Shown: piece after piece, positions 14,607-21,130 of the stretch
Layout of the letters: each line of letters starts with the position of its first letter
Position numbering within the stretch: the stretch's first letter is position 1
Assembly: GCA_031259035.1 (NCBI GenBank)
Contig: JAIRLZ010000243.1
Coordinates: 1-21,130 of the forward strand
DNA from: Treponema sp.
Lineage (GTDB): Bacteria; Spirochaetota; Spirochaetia; Treponematales; Breznakiellaceae
Direction of reading: 5' to 3'
Length of the DNA: 21,130 bases
Notes under the pieces: model-generated
Told to the model about the DNA's origin: nothing
The model's input: only the letters and a program-made list of their open reading frames with translations
The model's database searches: none
Position numbers and translations under genes: made by a program

Positions 14607-15562
14607 CACCGGTTGAAAAGCGGAAATTTTTTACGCGCTTTGAAGCGCCGGCTGTGGCGGAAGCGGTGCTAGACAGCATCGTTACGCCCGCCGAACAGCG
14701 CCTCATCGCGCGGCTTGATCAGGAGACGTTTAGCGCGGAAGATTTGCGGCGAGCGGATGGCGGCGCTGACGCGCGGGCGCTTTATAAACGCGGCGTCATA
14801 AACTATGCGGAAACCGGCGCCGATCTGTTTCGATTCAGCGATTTTTATACCCGTTTGGATGTTTTTGTCATTTCGGAACACGAGACCTACCGGGCGTTCA
14901 CGAAAGAAACGCAGAAGAACCTTGACGAATGGTATTTTTCCGTGTATTACGAGCGCTTGAATCGCGATCCGGATAAAAGACCGTCCGGCGATGCGGTGAT
15001 CACGTGTGAGGAGGCTCTTTCGCGCGTCGACGGCGAATCGCGGCAGGCGTACCGCGCCTACTGCGATTGCCGGGTCTTGGCAGGCGGGTATAACGATTGC
15101 GCAGCCCCATTGCAAACCTGCATCTCATTTAGAAACGGCGTGAACACGAGCGCGCATCGGGGCGTCTCCAAACCAATATCAAAAGATGAGGCGAAGCGGA
15201 TCATTATTGACGCTGATAACGCGGGTCTCATGCATACCGCAAACCCCCATACGATATGCAATTGCTGTACGGATTGCTGTTATCTTTCACGGGCGCGGAA
15301 ACGGCGCGGCGCGGAACTGAAAGCGCGGCTGAAAACGCAAAACGCGCCGTTTCTAAGCTGGCCCAAAGTCTCAAAACGGATACAAGCGGATTGGGAAAAC
15401 TGCGTTGCGTGCGGCGTTTGCGAGGAACGCTGCCCCTTTCATCTCTTTGCTGTCGCGGAAAAACAAGTGGATCGCGCCCGTTGCATAGGCTGTTCGCTCT
15501 GCGTCAACGCCTGTCCCAACGGCGCCTTGTCTTTGGAGCGCATCTCACAAGGGGGAGAATGA
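14603..15562 (+). CDS. Cys-rich protein with two C-terminal [4Fe-4S] ferredoxin motifs
   Basis: Residues 1-130 look winged-helix-like (TPAEQRLIARL, SAEDLRRADGG, LYKRGVINY). The middle has a cysteine cluster (YCDCRVLAGGYNDCAAPLQTC) and, after a linker (PISKDEAKRIIIDADNAGLMHT), ICNCCTDCC. The C-terminus has two perfect CX2CX2CX3C ferredoxin motifs (CVACGVCEERCP and CIGCSLCVNACP). This architecture matches a widespread anaerobe family annotated only as 4Fe-4S ferredoxin; its reaction is unknown. It has no signal peptide. It starts within the binding-protein stop and its own stop overlaps the ATPase start, so it is coexpressed with transporter subunits. I infer an electron-transfer or reductive role on the imported substrate, or a redox sensor through the helix domain. 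Confidence 0.9.
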   Translation: MTPVEKRKFFTRFEAPAVAEAVLDSIVTPAEQRLIARLDQETFSAEDLRRADGGADARALYKRGVINYAETGADLFRFSDFYTRLDVFVISEHETYRAFTKETQKNLDEWYFSVYYERLNRDPDKRPSGDAVITCEEALSRVDGESRQAYRAYCDCRVLAGGYNDCAAPLQTCISFRNGVNTSAHRGVSKPISKDEAKRIIIDADNAGLMHTANPHTICNCCTDCCYLSRARKRRGAELKARLKTQNAPFLSWPKVSKRIQADWENCVACGVCEERCPFHLFAVAEKQVDRARCIGCSLCVNACPNGALSLERISQGGE

Positions 15563-16341
15563 TTGTGACGGTTGTATCGTTCAAGCATATAACAAAACGG
15601 TTTAACAACGCGGCGTCCAACGCGATTAATGACGTGACGTTTTCCATTGAGGAAGGGGAGTTTGTTACGATAATCGGAACATCGGGATGCGGGAAAACGA
15701 CGTTGCTCAAGATGGTCAACCGCCTCGTCGACAGTGATTCCGGGGAGATTTACATCAACGGAATAAACATCAAAGATACGGATCCGGTCAAGCTGCGCCA
15801 TAACATAGGCTATGTCATCCAGCAGTCGGGACTGTTCCCGCATATGACGGTTTTTGAAAATGTGGCCATTGTTCCCAAATTATTGAAATGGGATAAGGCG
15901 CGGATTGCGAAACGGGTGGAGGAATTGTTGAATCTGGTCAACTTGGACTATGCGGAATTCCACAAACGCCACCCTGCGGAACTTTCGGGCGGACAGCAGC
16001 AACGGGTAGGTTTGGCCCGCGCGCTTGCCGTTGACCCGTCCATCCTGCTGCTGGACGAGCCTTTCGGCGCGATAGACGCGATTAACCGGGTGAATTTGCA
16101 GAACGAATTGCTGCGCATCCACCGATTGCAGAAAGACGCGGGCGCGCTCCGCACCTATCTTTTTGTTACGCATGACATACATGAGGCGCTGAAACTTGGA
16201 ACCCGTACGATGGTAATGCATCAGGGCGCCATCGTGCAGTTTGACAGTCCTGACAATCTCACGCGGCAGCCTGCGGGTGATTTTGTCCGCGCTCTGCTCT
16301 CTCAGGAAGGCGTCTATACCGGCGCCGGGGAGGGGATATGA
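15559..16341 (+). CDS. OpuC-type ABC transporter ATPase lacking CBS domains
   Basis: The ATPase has Walker A GTSGCGKTT (around residues 40-48), Q-loop VIQQSGLFPHMTV, signature LSGGQQQR, Walker B ILLLDEPFGAID and the His switch VTHDIHEA, all typical of OpuAA/OpuCA. At 260 residues it ends soon after the nucleotide-binding domain; the tandem CBS domains that give OpuA and OpuCA their ionic-strength sensing are missing. A longer in-frame extension back to 15256 overlaps the ferredoxin gene in another frame, is low-complexity and is not real. GGGGGAG stands just before the ATG, which overlaps the previous TGA by four bases. Confidence 0.94.
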   Translation: MIVTVVSFKHITKRFNNAASNAINDVTFSIEEGEFVTIIGTSGCGKTTLLKMVNRLVDSDSGEIYINGINIKDTDPVKLRHNIGYVIQQSGLFPHMTVFENVAIVPKLLKWDKARIAKRVEELLNLVNLDYAEFHKRHPAELSGGQQQRVGLARALAVDPSILLLDEPFGAIDAINRVNLQNELLRIHRLQKDAGALRTYLFVTHDIHEALKLGTRTMVMHQGAIVQFDSPDNLTRQPAGDFVRALLSQEGVYTGAGEGI

Positions 16342-16970
16342 TCCGCTATCTGGTTCAGTATCATGACCGATTGTTGACCGCGTTTGGCCAGCATCTGCTC
16401 CTGCTGGCGCTTACGATGGTTTTTTCGCTGATGCTGGCGGCTGTTCTTACGCTGCTTCTCCATCGATCCGGTCCGGCTGCGGAACGGATCGCCCTGCGCA
16501 TCGCGGGGATCATTTACACGATTCCAAGCCTCGCGCTCTTTGCGCTGCTGATTCCGGTTTTAGGCTTGGGTATGCGGACCGCAGTGTTTGTGCTTGTGTT
16601 GTACAACCAATTCTTGCTGTTGCGGAATATCTTCGCGGGCTTCAACGCCGCGCCGCAGCCGGTGATCGAGGCGGGATACGGCATGGGAATGACCTGGTTC
16701 CAGATCATAGTTCTGGTAAAATTGCCGCTGTCGCTCCCCATGATTATAGCGGGAATACGGCTCGCCGTTGTTTCGACAATAGGGATAGGCGCGATAGCCG
16801 CAGTCATAAACGCGGGCGGCGCCGGATCGATTCTGTTCGACGGACTGAGGACGAACAACGCGGTGAAAATCATATGGGGTACGGCGCTGTGCGCTCTGCT
16901 CGCTGTGGGCGCAAACGTGGCGCTGCTCCGCCTTGAAACGCTCGCCCGCAAAACAGCAACAGGAGGATGA
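16338..16970 (+). CDS. OpuC-type ABC transporter permease (second)
   Basis: A 210-residue inner-membrane protein with about five hydrophobic segments, IIYTIPSLALFALLIPVLGLGMRTA, and the EAA loop IEAGYGMGMTWFQIIVLVKLPLSLP, followed by INAGGAGSILFDGL. It pairs with the permease at 12967-13662; two different permeases, one ATPase and one lipoprotein is the OpuC and YehWXYZ composition. The start overlaps the ATPase stop (ATGA), with GGGGAGGGG just upstream. Its stop runs into the ribosome binding site of the sulfhydrylase. Confidence 0.93.
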   Translation: MIRYLVQYHDRLLTAFGQHLLLLALTMVFSLMLAAVLTLLLHRSGPAAERIALRIAGIIYTIPSLALFALLIPVLGLGMRTAVFVLVLYNQFLLLRNIFAGFNAAPQPVIEAGYGMGMTWFQIIVLVKLPLSLPMIIAGIRLAVVSTIGIGAIAAVINAGGAGSILFDGLRTNNAVKIIWGTALCALLAVGANVALLRLETLARKTATGG

Positions 16971-16972
16971 TT

Positions 16973-18265
16973 ATGAGTTACGAAGCCTACAATGACGACT
17001 CTTTGGGGTTCGCCACCAAACAGTTGCACGCGGGATACAACCCGGCGGAGCATAACCGCTCAAAAGCCGTGCCTATTTATCAGACCGCCGCGTTTGAACT
17101 GGGGGACTACGACCGGTGCGTACGATTGTTCTCTTACGCCGAAGAAGGGCATTCGTACGTGCGTTTTTCCAATCCGACCAATGCGGTTCTTGAAAAAAGG
17201 ATGGCCGCGCTTGAGGGCGGCGCCGCCGCGCTGTCAATGGCAAGCGGCATGGCGGCCATATCAAACGTCTTTCTCAATCTTGCGCGGAGCGGCGATGAAA
17301 TCGTCGCCGTTACAACGCTGTACGGCGGAAGCACAACCTTGCTTTCGTCCATTCTGCCGCAATACGGCGTCACCGGAAGATTCGTTGAAGATGCAAACGA
17401 CATAAAGGCGTATGAGCGCCTGATCACAAGCAAGACAAAAGCGATCTATGTGGAAAGTTTAGGCAATCCGGGCATGAACATCGTCGACATGGAAGCAATA
17501 GCGGAATTGGCGCACCGCCACGGCGTGTTGTTGGTCGTTGACAACACGTTTGCGACCCCGTATTTGTTCCGCCCCTTTGATCACGGCGCGGATATTGTCT
17601 GTTATTCCGCCACAAAATACCTCGCCGGACATGGCGCGGTGATCGGCGGACTCGTGGTGGAAAAGGGCGGCTTTGATTACCGCAACGGACGCTTTCCGCA
17701 TATGGAACAATTTTATGATGACTATAAAGACTCCATAGGCGGCGAGGAACTCCGCAAGACGCTGTTTACAAAACGCCTGCGCATCGTCTATCTGACGGAT
17801 TTAGGAGCGCACATGAGTCCCATGCAGGCGTTCTTTCTGTTGCAGGGCATAGAAACGCTGTCGCTCCGTATGGAACGCCACACGGAAAACGCGCGCGAAA
17901 TCGCCGTTTTTTTAGACGAGCATCCGGCGGTCAAACAGGTCGCCTACCCGGGTTTGCCGTCAAGCCCGTACTATGCGCGTGCGTTGCGCTACTTTCCGCG
18001 AGGCGCGGGAGCCATACTGTCCATCCGTCTGAAGGGAGGTCGTGAAAAGGCGCTCGCCGTGTTGAAGAAAGTGCGGGTGTTTGATTATATGGTGAATGTG
18101 GGAGACGCAAAATCGCTGGTCGTACATCCGGCGTCATCGACCCATTTCGGGCAGTCCGCGGCTCAACAGGAAGCCGCCGGCGTGTATGACGACATGCTGC
18201 GCCTGTCGGTTGGCATTGAAGACGCGGGAGATTTGATCAACGATCTGAAGCGGGCGCTTGATTAG
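16973..18265 (+). CDS. metY: O-acetylhomoserine sulfhydrylase (MetY-type Cys/Met metabolism PLP enzyme)
   Basis: This PLP enzyme replaces the acetyl group of O-acetylhomoserine with sulfide or methanethiol to give homocysteine or methionine. Its 430 residues fit OAH sulfhydrylases and exceed cystathionine lyases (about 380-400). Seen are TLYGGST, ESLGNPGMNIVD, VVDNTFATPYL, and YSATKYLAGHG with Lys215 as the PLP lysine. The insert LGAHMSPMQAFFLLQGIETLSLRMERH and the end HPASSTHFGQS are typical of the subgroup. ATG at 16973 is chosen because AGGAGG (16961-16966) is six bases away; the ATG at 16967 touches it. It is last in the transporter operon, so sulfur assimilation is tied to the importer. 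Confidence 0.94.
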   Translation: MSYEAYNDDSLGFATKQLHAGYNPAEHNRSKAVPIYQTAAFELGDYDRCVRLFSYAEEGHSYVRFSNPTNAVLEKRMAALEGGAAALSMASGMAAISNVFLNLARSGDEIVAVTTLYGGSTTLLSSILPQYGVTGRFVEDANDIKAYERLITSKTKAIYVESLGNPGMNIVDMEAIAELAHRHGVLLVVDNTFATPYLFRPFDHGADIVCYSATKYLAGHGAVIGGLVVEKGGFDYRNGRFPHMEQFYDDYKDSIGGEELRKTLFTKRLRIVYLTDLGAHMSPMQAFFLLQGIETLSLRMERHTENAREIAVFLDEHPAVKQVAYPGLPSSPYYARALRYFPRGAGAILSIRLKGGREKALAVLKKVRVFDYMVNVGDAKSLVVHPASSTHFGQSAAQQEAAGVYDDMLRLSVGIEDAGDLINDLKRALD

Positions 18266-18313
18266 CCGCTCCTATAGCAAGGATGCGCGTGCGGATATGA
18301 ATTCCACGCCTGA

Positions 18314-18328
18314 TTATCCGGCGGATAA
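18314..18328. repeat. Short perfect palindrome between convergent genes
   Basis: TTATCCG and CGGATAA flank a single G in the 148-base gap between the sulfhydrylase and rlmN stops. There is no run of T in either direction. It could be an operator-like site or part of an inefficient bidirectional transcript end. Confidence 0.45.
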
Positions 18329-18413
18329 CGCCGCCGCGCCCCCCTTGTCTTCCACGCTCTAAATCTAAGGCGGCGTCTAATCGTTATGAGCTATACTAGC
18401 CCCAAATTAGCCG

Positions 18414-19472
18414 TCACCCCAACTGCCCGCACGCGCCCGCGACTCCCCGCCCCTTCTTGAAGCGCGCCGTTACGTTCATTCCCTTTTTTTGCAAACCCGC
18501 GATGAACCGCTCGACCTCCGCCTTCTCCGGCTCTTGCAGAGGAGCGCCCTCAAGCCGCAACCCCGCAACCGGATTCCAGGGGATGACGTTTACCGCCACA
18601 TCCAACTCTTGCGCGAATTCCGCCAAGAGATCAACGTGTTTCCGGGAGGTGTTGATGTTCCGCAACAGCGCGACCTCCAACGTGATGCGTTTTGGGTTTT
18701 TCCGCTGATAGTAAACCAAGGCTTTCTTGAGGAGCGGCAACGGGTTTGTTTTTGTCACCGGCATGAGTTTTTCGCGCAGCGACTCATCCGCGGTTGTGAG
18801 GGATACGGCAAGCCGTATGTCCGGACCGTTGTCCGCCAAGTCGCGTATGCCCGCGGTTACGCCGCTTGTTGACACCGTAATCCTGCGTTTGGAGAAGGGG
18901 TCGTCCGCAACGCCAAAGCCGCCGCCAGCGACAAAAGCCAGCGCTTCCCTCAGGGCCGGCAAGTTGAGCAGCGGCTCTCCCATGCCCATGATCACCACGT
19001 TGGAAAACGCCGCTATAGAACGCAGGTGTAGAAATTGCTCGATAATCTCACCGGCGCTTACATTGCGTCTGAAGCCGATGCCGCCCGTTTTACAGAACAC
19101 GCAGCCCATCGCGCACCCGACCTGCGTTGAAATGCAGGCTGTTTTCCGCTTTTTGCCGTCAGACAACAGCACCGATTCTATGGTACAGCCGTCTTCCAGC
19201 GCAAGCTGGATTTTCACCGTGCCGTCATCGCCGGAAAGCCGTTGTGAAATAACGCTCGAATACAGGGAAAACCGTTTTTCCAGCGCTTCCCGCACGGCAA
19301 AAGAGATGTCTGTCATATCGTTGAAAGACCGGACGCCCCGCGTCAACCATCTGAAAATCTGTTTCGCGCGGAACGCGGGCAACGGTTTTAACATATCCGT
19401 CAGCTTTTCAAGAGACAAACCCGCCAGCGCGGTCTTTTTTATATTAAAACAATGCGCAAATTCCGTTTCCAA
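18414..19472 (-). CDS. rlmN: Dual-specificity RNA methyltransferase RlmN (23S A2503 / tRNA A37 C2-methylation)
   Basis: RlmN is a radical SAM enzyme that methylates C2 of adenosine 2503 in 23S rRNA and of A37 in some tRNAs. The protein has 352 residues, as usual. The radical SAM motif is CX3CX2C (Cys120, 124, 127 in QVGCAMGCVFCKTG), with MGMGEPLLN and the SAM-binding ITVSTSG and RLAVSL segments. The essential methyl-carrying cysteine is in the conserved end GVAGACGQL. The start is TTG at 19470-19472, with GAGG about six bases upstream; no in-frame ATG fits the family's N-terminus better. It converges on the sulfur operon and is apparently monocistronic. Confidence 0.95.
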   Translation of the reverse strand: METEFAHCFNIKKTALAGLSLEKLTDMLKPLPAFRAKQIFRWLTRGVRSFNDMTDISFAVREALEKRFSLYSSVISQRLSGDDGTVKIQLALEDGCTIESVLLSDGKKRKTACISTQVGCAMGCVFCKTGGIGFRRNVSAGEIIEQFLHLRSIAAFSNVVIMGMGEPLLNLPALREALAFVAGGGFGVADDPFSKRRITVSTSGVTAGIRDLADNGPDIRLAVSLTTADESLREKLMPVTKTNPLPLLKKALVYYQRKNPKRITLEVALLRNINTSRKHVDLLAEFAQELDVAVNVIPWNPVAGLRLEGAPLQEPEKAEVERFIAGLQKKGMNVTARFKKGRGVAGACGQLG

Positions 19473-19923
19473 ACTGCCTCAGATACAATAGTTTTTATCA
19501 CGCAAGCCTCTTTTTCACATCTATTTCCAGCCTTTTCCAAAACTGCCGCTCCGCGCGGTTTAGGAAAGGCTCTTTATTCACAGTGGGGTGTAATACCTCG
19601 TCCTTCGGGGCGGGGAGGTCCATTTACGCATAAAAATCGCATATCCCCACTTGCTTGTCTGATAGGCATAGGTTGCGCGCTTCATGCATGTAGTATACCA
19701 TACGGCGCCCGATGGGTAAAGTGGGGGCGGAAAATGCGCCGCAACCGGCGCCGGTTGCGGTATACACGCTGCGTTCCACCCTGAAAGACAGGGCGGCTGT
19801 TTTGCGCGGAGGCGTTACATCAGTTTAAGATGAGCCTCCCCGCAACAAGGGCTAAACTTGACCCACAGATTTTTCCCATTTGCGCTATACTCTCTGAAAG
19901 CCAAGAGCGATCGGGAGGGGAAT
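19473..19923. other. Intergenic tract between rlmN and the transposase remnant, with palindromes
   Basis: No gene is recognised in these 450 bases. It holds an imperfect hairpin at 19531-19569 (CCTTTTCC with GGAAAGG), a bulged hairpin around 19593-19622 (ACCTC with GAGGT), a perfect 22-base palindrome at 19739-19760, and repeated GTATAC-type hexamers. GGGAGGGG immediately precedes the transposase ATG. The left boundary of the insertion sequence should lie here, but I cannot identify its terminal repeat. Confidence 0.5.
19739..19760. repeat. Perfect 22-base palindrome
   Basis: The half-site CCGCAACCGGC (19739-19749) is followed directly by its complement, with no spacer. Palindromes this long without a loop are more like a dimeric-protein site or an insertion-element relic than an RNA hairpin. 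Confidence 0.7.
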
Positions 19924-20679
19924 ATGGCGGAGGAGAAAAGTTTCGATATGGAAAAAGAATGTGCGGGAGTGGATTTTCATTCAATCCGTCTTGAACAACG
20001 GTTCATCAGAACCATGGAAGCCCTGATACGGCAGCCGGATACATCCATCTGGGAAGCGAGCGAAAACCGGGCCGAAGCCAAAGCGATTTGCCGGATGCCG
20101 GGGAATGAGAGTTTTGACCGGGAGGAGATCGCCCGGGCCCGCCGGGAAGCTGCGATACGGCGAATGGCCGGATATGGCGGCGCCATCCTTGCGGCGCGGG
20201 ATACGGCTTCGGTCAATGACAACACCCGTCTGAAAACGGAGGAGATAGGGCATGTCAGCGGCAAGACGCGGGGGGTCAACGTCCATAGCTGTCTGGCGGC
20301 GGGCGCCGGCGGGCTGGTTTTTGGGGTGTTAGACCAGCCGCGTTACAACCGGAAAGAGGCTGAGGCTGGATCGGCAAGCCGCGAAAGCGAGAAGGTGCGG
20401 ACGATAGAAGAGAAAGAAAGTTTCAGACGGCTTGAGACACTGGACAGGAGCGCGGCGGATATTCCGGCGGGTGTGAAAGTGATGGCGGTCTGTGACCGGG
20501 AAGGGGATATGTATGAATTGTTTGCCAAAACCACGCCGCTTATTCTGATGCATTCAATTATCGCGGTAATGATATTGAACACGGCCTATGCGGCGCGGCT
20601 TACGCCGGAGCCGCCATGTTCCCTGCTTGTGGGAGAAGACGAGTGGAAACTACGCAATAAATATATCGAAGGATATTGC
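19924..20679 (+). pseudogene. IS4/Tn5-like transposase with an internal deletion
   Basis: The N-terminus (TMEALIRQPDTSIWEASENRAEAKAICRM) is the DNA-binding part of Tn5/IS4-like transposases. The first catalytic Asp is in AARDTASVND and the second in VCDREGDMYELF. The frame then jumps, at about 20525-20545, to the C-terminal part (HSIIAVMILNTAYAARLTPEPPCSLL, EDEWKLRN). The segment with the YREK signature and the catalytic Glu is missing, so the enzyme cannot work. No stop codon intervenes and the frame continues into the next gene. GGGAGGGG lies three bases before ATG 19924. Confidence 0.85.
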
Positions 20680-21105
20680 ATGGAAATATATACAAGGGCG
20701 AACCCGGATTTTTCTCTTTGTGGATTAAATTGTGCATTATGTCCAAATATTCATATTCATACAAATGGAAAATTTAAATGTCCCGGATGCGGCGGAGAAA
20801 ATTTTTTTGAAAAGCGCCCTTCTTGCGCCATTATTACTTGCGGCAAAAAGCATAAGAATATAGAATTTTGTTTTAATTGTGATGGATATCCCTGTAAAAG
20901 ATATTTAGAACCAAATGAAAAAGATTCATTTATTACATATAAGAACAGAGAAGAAAATATAAAATCAGCATCAGAAGATTTAAATAAACACTTAGATGAG
21001 CTGCAAAGGAAAAAATTAGTAACCGTTCACAGCTATTGGACTGGATTTAGGAGATTGGGGGATGGTCTCATGCCAAAATATGCGGATAAACATTCTTTCA
21101 GATAA
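20680..21105 (+). CDS. DUF3795-like Cys-rich protein
   Basis: The natural start is ATG at 20680, seven bases after GAAGG, giving 141 residues that begin MEIYTRANPDFSLCGLNC. Cysteines are arranged as CGLNCALCP, CPGCGG, CAIITC and CFNCDGYPCKRY, which fits a zinc- or metal-binding DUF3795-type domain; the C-terminus is helical and charged (SASEDLNKHLDELQRKK). The function of this family is unknown. The gene is much more AT-rich than everything to its left back to 1400. The preceding transposase frame is open into it, so a fused product is possible on paper, but the separate ribosome binding site argues for independent translation. Confidence 0.82.
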   Translation: MEIYTRANPDFSLCGLNCALCPNIHIHTNGKFKCPGCGGENFFEKRPSCAIITCGKKHKNIEFCFNCDGYPCKRYLEPNEKDSFITYKNREENIKSASEDLNKHLDELQRKKLVTVHSYWTGFRRLGDGLMPKYADKHSFR

Positions 21106-21130
21106 TTCATTACCGATATATTTTGTAAAC

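Noticed and set aside
15256..15558. N-terminal extension of the transporter ATPase
   Set aside because: It overlaps the ferredoxin gene in another frame, has no ATPase-family similarity, and a strong ribosome binding site stands just before the ATG at 15559.
19452..19784. 110-codon plus-strand frame overlapping the start of rlmN
   Set aside because: It crosses several palindromes, starts inside rlmN on the other strand and shows no domain.
19858..19923. TTGACC and TATACT as a promoter for the transposase
   Set aside because: The spacing between the two boxes is 22 bases, too long for a standard sigma-70 promoter.

Overview
The window reads as chromosomal DNA of a spirochete, most likely a Treponema of the termite-gut type. 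This is inference from the gene set (CsgG/LpoB-like and SH3-type lipoproteins, OpuC-like ABC transporter, U32 protein, ABC-F, RecQ), the lipoprotein signals and the many palindromic intergenic repeats. No rRNA, tRNA or CRISPR array is visible. Core genes are GC-rich. Three tracts are clearly AT-richer: the left end, the 457-1392 cassette, and everything after about 20640.

Layout. 1-159 is the 3' end of an IS630-type transposase. 288-1392 holds a self-contained unit: an AT-rich lipoprotein gene with its own promoter between 19-bp inverted repeats, joined to a 175-bp structured repeat, an arrangement that resembles an integron gene cassette. A second copy of the structured repeat lies just 3' of tsaD (1856-2872). 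Upstream of tsaD is a decayed copy of the 3' end of an ABC-F gene. The leftward genes are an aminotransferase (3328-4617) translationally coupled to a U32 protein (4614-6659), then the intact ABC-F ATPase (7030-8964) and an SH3-like lipoprotein (9085-10497). recQ runs rightward from 10687, behind a terminator-like hairpin.

12927-18265 is a tight rightward operon: permease, substrate-binding lipoprotein, Cys-rich 2x[4Fe-4S] protein, ATPase, second permease and O-acetylhomoserine sulfhydrylase, with 4-bp overlaps at most joints. It looks like an OpuC-type importer without osmosensing CBS domains, tied to an iron-sulfur protein and a sulfhydrylase. I infer a system that imports an organosulfur or quaternary-amine compound, extracts sulfur or thiol from it and assimilates this into homocysteine or methionine. 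This is the best candidate here for an undescribed pathway. rlmN (18414-19472) converges on it. The window ends with an internally deleted IS4/Tn5-like transposase running in frame into an AT-rich, Cys-rich DUF3795-like gene.

The intergenic spaces are unusually structured. Two ~100-bp three-hairpin elements lie in opposite orientation (3217-3317, 8979-9078), with a shorter relative at 12609-12658. Two promoters lie so close to their start codons that their mRNAs should be leaderless or nearly so.
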